A DNA stretch of 64,000 bases from the NCBI RefSeq assembly GCF_001514115.1, contig NZ_KQ948451.1, positions 764,084 to 828,083 of the forward strand. Direction: 5' to 3'. This document shows, in pieces, positions 33,249 to 42,455 of this stretch. Both the position numbers and the translations under genes were made by a program. The stretch comes from Streptomyces olivochromogenes. GTDB taxonomy: Bacteria > Actinomycetota > Actinomycetes > Streptomycetales > Streptomycetaceae. The notes under the pieces are model-generated. The model was not told the origin of the DNA. It ran no database searches and worked only from the letters and a program-made list of their open reading frames with translations. Numbering within the stretch: the stretch's first letter is position 1; each line of letters starts with the position of its first letter.

Positions 33249-34594
33249 CAGCTGCCGGCCCGGTCCGTTCCGAGTCCGATGCCGAGGCCGAGGCCGGGCT
33301 GCTCGCCCCCGGGTGGGCGGGCTCCCCCGCGGCGTCCGTAACCTCGGACGGCGCGTTTCTGGGGGCGCTCCTCGACGCGGAGGCGGCGCTGACCCGCGCT
33401 CAGGCGGGGCTCGGGCTCGCGCCGGACTCGGCGGCGTCGGCGGTGTCCGCCGTGGCCGCGGCGGACCTCGACGTCAGGTCGATCGCGCTGCGCGCCCGAG
33501 GCGGCGGCAATCCGGTGATTCCGCTGGTCGCGGATCTGACTGCGGCGGTCGGCAAGGAGTACGGGCCCTACGTCCACCGGGGTGCGACCAGCCAGGACAT
33601 CCTGGACACGGCGCTGATGCTGGTCGCCCGTCGCACGCTGGACCTGGTCCTGGCGGATCTGGAGCGGACGGCGCGGGCCCTGGGCCGGCTCGCCGCCGCG
33701 CACCGGGACACGGTGATGCCGGGGCGGACCCTCACGCAGCACGCCGTACCGACGACCTTCGGGCTGAAGGCGGCGGGGTGGCGGTCGCTCGTGCTGGACG
33801 CTCGGGACCGGCTCGCGGGTCTCCGGCTCCCGGCCCAACTGGGCGGCGCCGCCGGGACGTTGGCCGCCTTCGCGGCCTTCGGCGCCGAGGATCCGGGCGC
33901 GCTCGTGGCGGCGTACGCAGGTGAACTCGGGCTCGCGGAACCGGCGTTGCCCTGGCACACCCTGCGGACACCGATCGCCGACCTGGCCGGCGGCCTGGCC
34001 TTCACGGCCGGGGCCCTCGGCAAGATGGCGGCCGATGTGCTCACCCTCTCCCGCACGGAGATCGCCGAGGTCGCGGAGGGGAGCGGTGGCGGCTCGTCCG
34101 CGATGCCGCACAAGGCCAACCCGGTGGCGGCCACCGTGATCGCCGCCTGCGCGCGGCGCGCGCCGGGGCTCGCCGCCACGCTCTACGGGTCGATGGTCGC
34201 CGAGGACGAGCGGCCGGCCGGTGCCTGGCACGCCGAGTGGGAGCCGTTGCGCGAACTGCTGAGGCTGGTCGCGGGCGCCGCCCACAACGCCGCCGAGCTG
34301 GTCGAAGGGCTTCGGGTGAACGCGGACGCCATGCGCGATCACCTCGCTCTCACCCATGGGTTGATCGTCTCCGAGCGCCTGGCCGTCGAACTCGCTCCGG
34401 TGCTCGGGCGGGCCCGCGCCAAGGAGCTGCTGAGCCGGGCCGCCGAGCGGGCCGTGGCGAAGAACCGGCCCCTCGTGGACGTACTCGGCGAGGAGCCGGA
34501 GCTCAAGGAGCTCGACCTCGTGGAACTCACCGACCCCACCCGCTACACGGGCTCCGCGGGAGCCCTCACCGACCGTGCTCTGGAGCGAACGTGA
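33245..34594 (+). CDS. pcaB: 3-carboxy-cis,cis-muconate cycloisomerase
   Basis: A 449-residue member of the fumarase/aspartase superfamily that lactonises carboxymuconate to 4-carboxymuconolactone. The superfamily signature GSSAMPHKANP is present, preceded by VHRGATSQDILDTALML and PGRTLTQHAVPTTFGLKAAGW. A GTG at 33245 overlaps the pcaG stop (GTGA), and its TGA in turn overlaps the pcaL GTG. Confidence 0.94.
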   Translation: MTAAGPVRSESDAEAEAGLLAPGWAGSPAASVTSDGAFLGALLDAEAALTRAQAGLGLAPDSAASAVSAVAAADLDVRSIALRARGGGNPVIPLVADLTAAVGKEYGPYVHRGATSQDILDTALMLVARRTLDLVLADLERTARALGRLAAAHRDTVMPGRTLTQHAVPTTFGLKAAGWRSLVLDARDRLAGLRLPAQLGGAAGTLAAFAAFGAEDPGALVAAYAGELGLAEPALPWHTLRTPIADLAGGLAFTAGALGKMAADVLTLSRTEIAEVAEGSGGGSSAMPHKANPVAATVIAACARRAPGLAATLYGSMVAEDERPAGAWHAEWEPLRELLRLVAGAAHNAAELVEGLRVNADAMRDHLALTHGLIVSERLAVELAPVLGRARAKELLSRAAERAVAKNRPLVDVLGEEPELKELDLVELTDPTRYTGSAGALTDRALERT

Positions 34595-35724
34595 CCCGCA
34601 CCCTGCTCAACCACCTCACCGAGGGCCCCGAGACCGCTCCCCCCTTGCTCCTCGGGCCCTCGCTCGGCACCTCCCACGCCCTGTGGGACAAGGTCGCGCC
34701 CGAACTGTCCGCCGGTCACCGGGTGGTTCGCTGGGATCTGCCGGGGCACGGAGGGTCGGCGCCGGACCTGATCGGGCCGGGAGCCACCGTCGGCGACCTC
34801 GCCGCCCTGGTCCTCGGCCTCGCCGACTCGCTCGGCATCGAACGCTTCGCCTACGCGGGCGTCTCGCTCGGCGGCGCGGTCGGTCTGCACCTCGCAGTCC
34901 ACCACCCGGAGCGTGTGTCGTCCCTCGCCGTCATCTGCTCGTCGGCGCACTTCAACGGCTCCAAGCCGTGGGAGGAGCGTGCGGAGCTGGTACGCGGGGA
35001 GGGGCTGGCCGCGCTCGCCGAGAACGCGAACTCCCGTTGGTTCACGCCCGGTTTCACCGTGCAGCGGTTGATCGAGGACCACCGGAACGCGGACCCGGAG
35101 GCGTACGCCGCCTGCTGTGACGCGCTCGCCGCCTTCGACCTGCGCGAGCGGCTCCCCGAGATCTCCGTGCCCACCCTGCTGATCGCGGGCCGCCAGGACC
35201 CGGCGACGCCGCCCGCCCATCTGCGGGAGATCGCGGACGCGGTGGCGAGCGCCACGCTCGTCGAGCTTCCGGGAGCCTCGCACCTGGCGCCCGCGCAGTG
35301 TCCCGCGGCGGTCCTGACGGCGCTGCGGGCCCACTTCGACGGGGGCGCCAAGCGGGGCATGGAGGTGCGGCGCGAGGTGCTGGGCGACGCCCATGTGGAC
35401 CGGGCACAGGCCCGGCAGACCCCCTTCACCGCCCGCTTCCAGGACTTCATCTCGCGCTACGCCTGGGGCGAGATCTGGACCGACCCGACGCTCTCACGCC
35501 GCGAGCGCAGCATGATCACCCTGACCGCGCTGGTCGCACATGGTCACTACGACGAGCTGGCCATGCACGTCCGGGCGGCGCGCCGCAACGGGCTGACCCC
35601 GGAGGAGATCGGCGCCGTACTGCTGCAGACGGCCGTGTACTGCGGTGTCCCGGCGGCGAACTCGGCGTTCGCGACGGCTCAGCGGGTGCTCGCCGAGGAG
35701 GAGGGCGACGACAGCACAGGGTGA
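34591..35724 (+). CDS. pcaL: PcaL, fused 3-oxoadipate enol-lactonase and 4-carboxymuconolactone decarboxylase
   Basis: A 377-residue fusion typical of actinomycetes. Residues 1-250 are an alpha/beta-hydrolase lactonase (PcaD) with nucleophile Ser92 in AGVSLGG and a late His in GASHLAP. Residues about 255-370 are the decarboxylase (PcaC) with EIWTDPTLSRRERSMITLTALVAHGHYDELAMHVRAARRNGLTPEEI. It performs two successive steps from carboxymuconolactone to 3-oxoadipate. It is the last gene of the operon and converges with the next gene at 48 bases. Confidence 0.94.
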   Translation: MTRTLLNHLTEGPETAPPLLLGPSLGTSHALWDKVAPELSAGHRVVRWDLPGHGGSAPDLIGPGATVGDLAALVLGLADSLGIERFAYAGVSLGGAVGLHLAVHHPERVSSLAVICSSAHFNGSKPWEERAELVRGEGLAALAENANSRWFTPGFTVQRLIEDHRNADPEAYAACCDALAAFDLRERLPEISVPTLLIAGRQDPATPPAHLREIADAVASATLVELPGASHLAPAQCPAAVLTALRAHFDGGAKRGMEVRREVLGDAHVDRAQARQTPFTARFQDFISRYAWGEIWTDPTLSRRERSMITLTALVAHGHYDELAMHVRAARRNGLTPEEIGAVLLQTAVYCGVPAANSAFATAQRVLAEEEGDDSTG

Positions 35725-35772
35725 CCCTGCCGGTCCGCTCCGGCCACCTCGTCCTCGCGCACGGCCTGGCGG

Positions 35773-38454
35773 CTACCTCAGCCCTCGCCCTGTCGCCAGG
35801 ACCTCCTCCGCCCTCGCCACCAGCCCGTCCGCCCCGCACGAGCGCGCCAGCGTCAGGCCCTTGCCGAGCTCCGAGACCGAGCGCGCCGCGATGCCGTACT
35901 CGACGCGGGCCGCCGCGTGTTCGTACTGGCAGGGCGAGGCCTCCAGGTAGGTGACGGCCTGGGCGGCCAGGCGTACCGCACGCTGGCCCGATTCGAGGGC
36001 CGCCGCGCAGCGCAGTGCCTCACCGATCGCGGTGTCCGTGCCGAAGCGCTCGGCCTGGCGGCGGGCGTCGGTGGCCAGTGCGGCGGCGCGGGCCGGGTCG
36101 TCGGAGGCGAGCGCGCGGGCGAGGTCGAGCGCCCAGGGTCCCATCACCGTGTTGTGGTGGCCGCGCGCGGCGGCGGCCTTCTCGGCGGCCTCGAGTTCGT
36201 TGATGCCGTCCTTGACGCGGCCGACGGCGAGCAGCAGCCGTCCGCGTACGGAACGGGTGTCGGGCAGCACGATGGTGGACGGGTACGGCGGTGCGAAGCC
36301 GTACTGCTCGGCGATCGCCCAGGCCTCCTGGACGTCCCCGCGGGCGAGCAGTGTGTCGACGAGGCCGCAGGTGGCAGACCAGTACAGGGGCAGCCCGCGC
36401 CCGACCCGCTCGGCGATGCGCAGCGACTCGCGCAGGGTGGTCTCGGCGTCCCTGAGGCGGCCTCGCCTGCGGTGGGCGAGACCGAGGAAGGCGTGCGCCA
36501 GGGCGAGGTGGCCGCCGCTCCATCCGGCGCTCGTGTAGGAGCGCAGCGCCTCGGAGAAGAGGCTCTCGGCGCGGTCGAGCCGGTCCGCGTAGGCGTACGA
36601 GCTGCCCAGCATCATGAGGAGTTCGATGCCCCACTCGGTGTCGGTCCAGCCGAGTCCGGGCGCGAGGCGGCCGTTGACGAGGGCGCGGTCGCAGAGTTCC
36701 ACGACCTCCTCCGCGCTCTCGCCGCGGGTCATCGCGTCGAAGCCGCGCAGTATCAGCAGGGCGCGCTCGGAGTTGTCGCGTCCGGTGCAGGTCTTGACGA
36801 GTTCGGCGAGGCTTCGTGAGCGTCCCGGAACGTGGTCCTCGCCCGCGTGGATGCCCTCCCACATGTAGTGGACGGCCTGAAGCCGCATCCGGGTGGGGCC
36901 CGCGTCGAGCCGGGCGGCCTCCGCGTCGACCGTGCGGACGGCCTCGTCCAGCTGGTCGTTGTGGACCAGGGCCTGGGAGAGGCGGAAGACGGCGTCCACC
37001 CGCAGATCGCCGTCGAGGCCGGGCTGGTCGAGCGCGGTGCGCAGATGGCTGATCGTGGTGGCGGGAGCGGTCAGGAGAGTGGCGCAGCCCAGTTCGTAGA
37101 GCACACGCGCGTGGACCTCCGGAAGCGGGGGTTCCGCCAGGGCGCGCTCCAGGCAGCGCCTGGCCGCGTCGGGCGCGCCGACGGCGAGGTGTTCGCGGGC
37201 GGCCTCGCGCATCTGCTCGACGAGTTCGGGGTCGTCGTCCGGGTGTACTTCGAGGAGGTGGCGGGAGGCGGCAGCGGCTCCGCGCCCCGATTCGGTGACC
37301 GCCCAGGCGGCCTGGCCGTGCATCGCGGTGCGCAGCGCGTCGGGGATCGAGCGGTAGACGGCGCTGGCGATGAGGGGGTGCACGAACTCCAGGTCACCGC
37401 CGGCCAGTTCGCTGCTCGCGGGTTCGGTCGCGGTGAGGATGCGGGCCGCGCCGAGCAGTTCGGCGCAGCGCACGGCCTCGTCGCGCTGCATCCCGGCGAG
37501 CTGGGCGGCGAGGTCGAGGGAGATCCCGGTGCCGAGGATCGCGGCCGCCCAGGCGAAGCGGGTGGCGTCGATGCCGAGTCCTTCGAGGCGGGCGACGAGT
37601 CCGCGACCGCGTGCCGAGCGGTTCAGGGCGCGCAGTTCGGCGGCGGAGGCCTCGACCGGTTCCAGCTCGCTGTCCTGCACCTTGGCGAGCAGTTCGACGG
37701 TCTCGTACGGGTTGCCGCCGGTGACCGCCCACACCTCGCGGCAGAACGGGGCGTCCGCGTGCTCCCCGAGCGTGGCGCGCGTCAGTCCGGCGGTGGCGTC
37801 GGGCGTCAGCGCGCTGAGCGTGAGGACCGGTCGGGCCGCGGCGGCGACGGCCTCCAGCTGGCGGGCCCGCTCACCGCTGACGTCACCCGGCCTGCGGGCG
37901 ACCACGACGAGGACGGGCAGGTCGTCGAGACGCTCGGCGAACGCGACCAGCCACTGCAGCGTCTCCTGATCGGCCCAGTGCGCGTCGTCGAGGATCAGGA
38001 CGAGGGGCCACTCGCGCTTGGCCAGCCGCCGCACCGCCGCGACCAGTCCGTCGCACACGCCCTGCGGGTCGGCCTGGCGCTCGCCCGGTTCGGCGATGCC
38101 GAGCGCGGGTCCGGCGATGTCGTACCAGTCGCCCAGGTATTCGCGGGCCTCTTCGGGCATCAGCGAGACCATGGCGGGCTGGAGGAGCTGCCGTATGACG
38201 TTGAAGGGAACGGAGGTGACGGTCTCGCCGCCGCGAGCCGACCACACCGTGCAGCCGTGGGCCTCCGCGATCCGACGCGCCTCGGCGAGCAGCGCGGTCT
38301 TGCCGATGCCCGCCTCGCCGCTGAACACCAGCAGACTGCCGGAGGACGAGGCGTCCGCGCGCAGGGCCTTGACGGCCTCCACCACGTCGGCGATCTCCGC
38401 CTCGCGCTCCCACAGGGAGGACGAGGCGGCCGGTCCCGGCCGTGCCTCCGTCAT
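35773..38454 (-). CDS. large AAA/STAND ATPase with TPR-like region, LAL-like but lacking the LuxR HTH
   Basis: An 893-residue protein. Walker A GEAGIGKT (46-53) and Walker B LVLILDDAHWAD (about 150-161) start a STAND-type ATPase like the N-terminus of LuxR-family LAL regulators. A helical TPR-like array fills residues 400-880. The protein then ends ...RAEEVLATGRGLR, exactly where LAL regulators continue into a LuxR HTH; no such domain is present. It may sense a ligand and act through another protein, or be a shortened regulator. The ATG at 38454 is preceded by GGGGAGG. It is divergent from the MHS transporter gene across 235 bases. Confidence 0.85.
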   Translation of the reverse strand: MTEARPGPAASSSLWEREAEIADVVEAVKALRADASSSGSLLVFSGEAGIGKTALLAEARRIAEAHGCTVWSARGGETVTSVPFNVIRQLLQPAMVSLMPEEAREYLGDWYDIAGPALGIAEPGERQADPQGVCDGLVAAVRRLAKREWPLVLILDDAHWADQETLQWLVAFAERLDDLPVLVVVARRPGDVSGERARQLEAVAAAARPVLTLSALTPDATAGLTRATLGEHADAPFCREVWAVTGGNPYETVELLAKVQDSELEPVEASAAELRALNRSARGRGLVARLEGLGIDATRFAWAAAILGTGISLDLAAQLAGMQRDEAVRCAELLGAARILTATEPASSELAGGDLEFVHPLIASAVYRSIPDALRTAMHGQAAWAVTESGRGAAAASRHLLEVHPDDDPELVEQMREAAREHLAVGAPDAARRCLERALAEPPLPEVHARVLYELGCATLLTAPATTISHLRTALDQPGLDGDLRVDAVFRLSQALVHNDQLDEAVRTVDAEAARLDAGPTRMRLQAVHYMWEGIHAGEDHVPGRSRSLAELVKTCTGRDNSERALLILRGFDAMTRGESAEEVVELCDRALVNGRLAPGLGWTDTEWGIELLMMLGSSYAYADRLDRAESLFSEALRSYTSAGWSGGHLALAHAFLGLAHRRRGRLRDAETTLRESLRIAERVGRGLPLYWSATCGLVDTLLARGDVQEAWAIAEQYGFAPPYPSTIVLPDTRSVRGRLLLAVGRVKDGINELEAAEKAAAARGHHNTVMGPWALDLARALASDDPARAAALATDARRQAERFGTDTAIGEALRCAAALESGQRAVRLAAQAVTYLEASPCQYEHAAARVEYGIAARSVSELGKGLTLARSCGADGLVARAEEVLATGRGLR

Positions 38455-38651
38455 GCCGCTACCTCCCCAGGTCGCCCGTACGACGTACAGACATCGAGCC
38501 TAGCCGTCCGGAAGCCGATGTGGAGGCGGGTCGGCGCTCCTGTTGCCGAGACGGGTGACGGGAGGTGTCCGCAGGCGACGCGATGGGGCGCCGACCAGCC
38601 GTGGTGAAAGTTATCGACAGTCAAAAACCCTCAAAATGGCGCTAATTTTCC

Positions 38652-38677
38652 AAGGAACAGCGAGAAGGAACAGCGAG
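38652..38677 (+). repeat. 13-bp tandem duplication before the MHS transporter ribosome site
   Basis: AAGGAACAGCGAG occurs at 38652-38664 and again at 38665-38677. Each copy contains an AAGGA that could mimic a ribosome site; the true one (GAGGAGGAGGG) follows directly. Confidence 0.8.
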
Positions 38678-38689
38678 GAGGAGGGACCC

Positions 38690-39982
38690 ATGAGCGACGC
38701 CCGCGTGCACGACTCCGTCCCGCACACCGCCGGTCCCCCGCGCCCGCGGCGCGGGGCTCTGCTGGCGGGTTCGGTCGGCAACTTCGTCGAGTGGTACGAG
38801 TTCGGGGTCTACGGCTACTTCGCGACCGTCATCGCGGCCCGGTTCTTCACCCCGGAGGGCGGCAGCGAGACCGAGGGGCTGGTGAGGACGTACGCGTCCT
38901 TCGCGCTTGCGTTCTTCTTCCGGCCGGTGGGCGCGGCGCTGTTCGGACGGCTGGGCGACCGGATCGGGCGCCGCCCGGTGCTGATCCTGGTGATCGCGCT
39001 GATGACGGGCGCCACGACGCTCATCGGCGTGCTGCCGACCTACGCCACGGTCGGTGCCCTCGCGCCGTGGCTGCTGACCTTCCTCCGGGTGGTCCAAGGG
39101 CTGTCCGCGGGCGGGGAGTTCGGGGGCGCGGTCTCGGTCATGACGGAGTTCGCACCGCCGGGCAGGCGGGGGCTGTACGGGTCGTGGCAGTCGTTCACGG
39201 TGGCGCTGGGGCTGCTCGGTGGTGCGGGTGTCGCGGCGCTGTTGGCGACGGTGCTCAGCGAGGGGCAGTTGAGCGACTGGGGCTGGCGGCTGCCGTTCCT
39301 GCTGACGCTTCCGCTGGGGCTGGTCGCGCTGCGGCTGCGGCTGCGATTGGAGGAGACGCCGGCCTTCCGGCACGAGGGGAAACGGGAGCGCCCGCCCGGG
39401 CGCGAGGTCGCGCGGGCCGTCGTCCTCGGAGCGGGGCGCGTGATGGGCTGGTCGGCGGCCGGATACACCTTCCTGGTCGTGCTCCCCTCGTACCTCCAGA
39501 ACACCCTCCACGCCGGCTTCCGGCAGGCGCTGCTCGCCACGATCCTCGCCAACCTCGGCTTCGCGGCCACGATCGTCCCGGCGGGCCTGCTCAGCGACCG
39601 GATCGGGCGGCGCCCCGTGCTGCTCACCGGCGCCGTCCTGGTCGTGGTCCTTTCCATCCCACTGCTCAACCTCCTCCAGGACACGGGGACTTCGAACGCG
39701 GTGAAGGGTGTCGCCGTGTGCGGGGCGGGTGCCGTCGTCGGGTTGATGGCGGGACCGGGGCCCGCCATGCTCTCCGAGATGTTCCCCACGAGCGTCCGCC
39801 ACACCGGCCTGGGACTCGCCTACGCCCTGTCCAATGCCGTGTTCTCGGGCTGCGCGGGCCTCATCATCACCGAGACGATGAAGCGGACCGGAAGCGTGGA
39901 CATCCCCGCGTACTACGCGGCGGCGACGTGCGCCGTCAGCGCGCTCGCCCTGGCCACGCTCCCCGACAACCGAGGGAGTTGA
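38690..39982 (+). CDS. MHS-family MFS transporter (metabolite:H+ symporter)
   Basis: A 430-residue, 12-helix MFS protein. GNFVEWYEFGVYGYFATVIAARFF in helix 1 and the RP(V)GAALFGRLGDRIGRRPVL loop mark the metabolite:H+ symporter subfamily (KgtP, ProP, ShiA). These carry dicarboxylates, betaine or shikimate-like acids. The second half repeats the loop as LLSDRIGRRPVLL. The substrate is unknown; neighbouring anmK hints at cell-wall turnover, and nearby pca genes at aromatic acids. The ATG at 38690 has GAGGAGGAGGG upstream. anmK starts four bases after its stop. Confidence 0.9.
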   Translation: MSDARVHDSVPHTAGPPRPRRGALLAGSVGNFVEWYEFGVYGYFATVIAARFFTPEGGSETEGLVRTYASFALAFFFRPVGAALFGRLGDRIGRRPVLILVIALMTGATTLIGVLPTYATVGALAPWLLTFLRVVQGLSAGGEFGGAVSVMTEFAPPGRRGLYGSWQSFTVALGLLGGAGVAALLATVLSEGQLSDWGWRLPFLLTLPLGLVALRLRLRLEETPAFRHEGKRERPPGREVARAVVLGAGRVMGWSAAGYTFLVVLPSYLQNTLHAGFRQALLATILANLGFAATIVPAGLLSDRIGRRPVLLTGAVLVVVLSIPLLNLLQDTGTSNAVKGVAVCGAGAVVGLMAGPGPAMLSEMFPTSVRHTGLGLAYALSNAVFSGCAGLIITETMKRTGSVDIPAYYAAATCAVSALALATLPDNRGS

Positions 39983-39986
39983 GCAC

Positions 39987-41141
39987 GTGCGGGTGATCGG
40001 CCTGATGTCCGGGACGTCGTACGACGCGATCGACGCGGCGGCGGCCGAACTGACCCTCGAAGGTGAGGACCTCACTCTGCGGCCGCTCGGGATGGTCGGT
40101 GAGCCGTACGACGGCGCACTGCGCGAGGCGCTCGCGGCGGCGCTGCCCCCGGCGGCCACCACGCTGGCCGAGGTGTGCCGCCTGGATACCCTGATCGGGC
40201 AGGCGTTCGCCGCGGCGGCGGTCCGGGCCGACCGTGAACTGTGCGACGGCGGAGCCGAGTTGGTCGCCTCGCACGGGCAGACCGTCTACCACTGGGTCGA
40301 GGACGGGCGGGCGCGCGGCACGCTCCAGCTCGGTCAGCCCGCCTGGATCGCCGAGGCGACCGGGCTGCCGGTGGTCGCCGACTTCCGCCCCAGGGACATC
40401 GCGGCCGGCGGTCAGGGCGCGCCCCTGGTGAGCCTGGTCGACCTGCTGTGGCTGCGCGGCAGGGCGGGGACTCCGGTGGCGCTGAACCTCGGCGGCATCG
40501 CCAACCTCACCGCGCCGGACGGCACCGCCTTCGACTCCGGGCCCGGCTGCGCCCTCGTCGACGCGGCCGTGCGGGGACTGACCGGGGGACGTCTGCACTA
40601 CGACGTGGACGGCGCCCTCGCCGCCCGCGGCACCGTGCACGAACCGTTGCTGGACCGGCTGCTCGCGGAGCCGTACTACGCGCTGCCCGCGCCCAAGACC
40701 ACCGGCAAGGAGCTCTTCCACCTCGGCCATCTGCGCGACGCGCTGACGGGGTTCGGCACGCTCACCGCCGAGGACGTCATCGCGACCCTCACCCGGCTCA
40801 CCGCCCGTACGGTCGCCGACGCGGTGCGCTCGGTGGGTGCCACGGAGGTGATCGCCTCCGGCGGCGGCACCCGCAATCCGGCACTCATGGCGATGCTGGG
40901 AGTGGAGTTGCCGGGAGTGCCCGTACGCACGTCCGACGCTCTGGGCCTGCCGGCGGCAGCCAAGGAGGCGTACGCCTTCGCCGTGCTGGGTTTCCTGACC
41001 GTGCACGGCCTCACGGGCACCGATCCGGTGAGCACCGGGGCCCGGCATCCGAGTGTGCTCGGCTCGATCACGCCGGGGCGCGGCGGGCTGCGGCTGCCGC
41101 CGAGGGCGGGAGCGGCGCCGGTGCGACTGGTCCTGGCATGA
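39987..41141 (+). CDS. anmK: anhydro-N-acetylmuramic acid kinase
   Basis: A 384-residue AnmK, which phosphorylates and opens 1,6-anhydro-MurNAc to MurNAc-6-P in peptidoglycan recycling. The start MRVIGLMSGTSYDAIDA, SHGQTVYHW, GQPAWIAEATGLPVVADFRPRDIAAGGQGAPL, LNLGGIANLT, DSGPGCALVDA and the ASGGGTRNPALM segment are all family signatures. GTG at 39987 with GGGAG upstream. It follows the transporter by four bases, so the two are probably one operon. The TGA stop lies in the first copy of a 21-bp tandem repeat. Confidence 0.93.
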   Translation: MRVIGLMSGTSYDAIDAAAAELTLEGEDLTLRPLGMVGEPYDGALREALAAALPPAATTLAEVCRLDTLIGQAFAAAAVRADRELCDGGAELVASHGQTVYHWVEDGRARGTLQLGQPAWIAEATGLPVVADFRPRDIAAGGQGAPLVSLVDLLWLRGRAGTPVALNLGGIANLTAPDGTAFDSGPGCALVDAAVRGLTGGRLHYDVDGALAARGTVHEPLLDRLLAEPYYALPAPKTTGKELFHLGHLRDALTGFGTLTAEDVIATLTRLTARTVADAVRSVGATEVIASGGGTRNPALMAMLGVELPGVPVRTSDALGLPAAAKEAYAFAVLGFLTVHGLTGTDPVSTGARHPSVLGSITPGRGGLRLPPRAGAAPVRLVLA

Positions 41142-41189
41142 CATCCGCTGGTCTTGGCGCGACATCCGCTGGTCTTGGCGTGACGCCCG
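41127..41189. repeat. 21-bp tandem repeat, three copies, spanning the anmK stop codon
   Basis: CTGGTCCTGGCATGACATCCG-type units run at 41127-41147, 41148-41168 and 41169-41189, with a partial fourth. The anmK TGA (41139-41141) is inside the first unit, and the TGA is conserved in the third. Confidence 0.88.
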
Positions 41190-41295
41190 CCGGTCGTCGT
41201 GACGAGGCACCCGGCGGCGCTTTCGAGGCGTTCTTGAAACGAATCTTCCGGATCCCTCTCATCCGCCTTTCACCCACGGCTCATACGGTGGGTCC

Positions 41296-42300
41296 ATGAC
41301 GCAGGTGACTCCTCCCGGTTGGTATCCCGACCCGGGGCAGACAAGTGACAGTCCCGCCACCGAACGCTGGTGGGACGGCAAGACATGGACGGACCAGACC
41401 CGCCCCCTCGGGTCCGCCGCCGCATGGGGTCCCCCGACGCACCCGCCGGCCGCCGGACCGTATCCGGCGCTCGCTCCGGGCGCCCCGCGGCGCGGACTGC
41501 GTACCGGCATAGCCGTCGCCGCCGCGATCGCGGTCCTCGCGGGCATCGGGGGCGGGGTGTACGCCCTGACCAAGAGCGACGGCAACGACGGGAACAGCGC
41601 CACTTCCCAGGCCCCCGGCGGGCAGAACGGCGGCCAGGGCGGATTCGGCGGCCAGGGCGGCGGCAACGGGGGCCTCGAGGGCGGACCGGGCGGCGGCTCC
41701 GGGGGCTCGGGCGGTTCCGGGGGCCAGACCCCGGCACCGGGCCAGTCCGGGCAGCCGCAGCTCGAGGACGGCTACGCCACCGACCTGATCAGCGGCATCA
41801 GCGTGCCGGTGCCCGACAACTGGACCGGCGGGAGCACCACGACGGGTGCCGTGCTGTCGACCAAGGACACCTACAAGTGCCCCGGCGACACCTCGAAGGA
41901 CTGCCAGCGGGGCGGCGCGTACTCGGCAACCGCCGCAGCACAGAAACTGAAGTCCACCACGGCGGAGGCGGCGGCCAAGGAGGACATCTCCAAGAACGCC
42001 ACCGAGTCGTACGGCAAGGGCTACGGCACGATCACCTCGCACACGGAGCTCGCCTCCAAGGCGGTCACCGTGGCCGGCGAGAAGGGCTATCTGGTCCGCT
42101 GGAAGGTCGTCACCAGCAAGGGTGACGACGGCTACGTCGAGTCGCTCGTCTTCCCGTCCCCCGCCGACTCCAAGTCACTGATCGTCGTCCGCTTCGGCAT
42201 CGACGTCAGCTCCAAGGCGCCCAAGGAGTCCGTGATCGACGACATCACCAAGGGCATCAAGGTGGCGTCGGGAGTGAGCGGCAACGGGCAGAACGTCTAG
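41296..42300 (+). CDS. DUF2510 membrane-anchored protein
   Basis: A 334-residue protein. Residues 1-40 are a DUF2510 motif (PPGWYPDPGQT...RWWDGKTWTDQTRP). A single membrane helix (GIAVAAAIAVLAGIGGGVYAL, about 71-91) follows, then a Gly/Gln-rich low-complexity linker (95-160) and an extracellular domain resembling other actinobacterial DUF2510 C-termini. Function unknown, probably envelope-associated. The ATG at 41296 has GGTGGG upstream. A clear hairpin terminator lies 30 bases after the stop. Confidence 0.82.
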   Translation: MTQVTPPGWYPDPGQTSDSPATERWWDGKTWTDQTRPLGSAAAWGPPTHPPAAGPYPALAPGAPRRGLRTGIAVAAAIAVLAGIGGGVYALTKSDGNDGNSATSQAPGGQNGGQGGFGGQGGGNGGLEGGPGGGSGGSGGSGGQTPAPGQSGQPQLEDGYATDLISGISVPVPDNWTGGSTTTGAVLSTKDTYKCPGDTSKDCQRGGAYSATAAAQKLKSTTAEAAAKEDISKNATESYGKGYGTITSHTELASKAVTVAGEKGYLVRWKVVTSKGDDGYVESLVFPSPADSKSLIVVRFGIDVSSKAPKESVIDDITKGIKVASGVSGNGQNV

Positions 42301-42329
42301 CCCGTACATCCGTCCCCCGGACATGGATC

Positions 42330-42374
42330 GGCCGGGTGGGGTGCCCCTCCGCTCAAGAGGAACCCCACCCGGCC
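42330..42374. terminator. 13-bp stem-loop terminator after the DUF2510 gene
   Basis: GGCCGGGTGGGGT (42330-42342) and ACCCCACCCGGCC (42362-42374) form a perfect 13-bp stem with a 19-base loop and no U-tract, as is usual in Streptomyces. It lies between two convergent genes and could serve both. Confidence 0.8.
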
Positions 42375-42455
42375 GGGGGTGCGCGCCGCCCCCGTCCCCA
42401 CGGTGCGGCGCGTGCAGGCCGACGTCCGGTCATCCCGCGGACGGCGACCTGAGTC

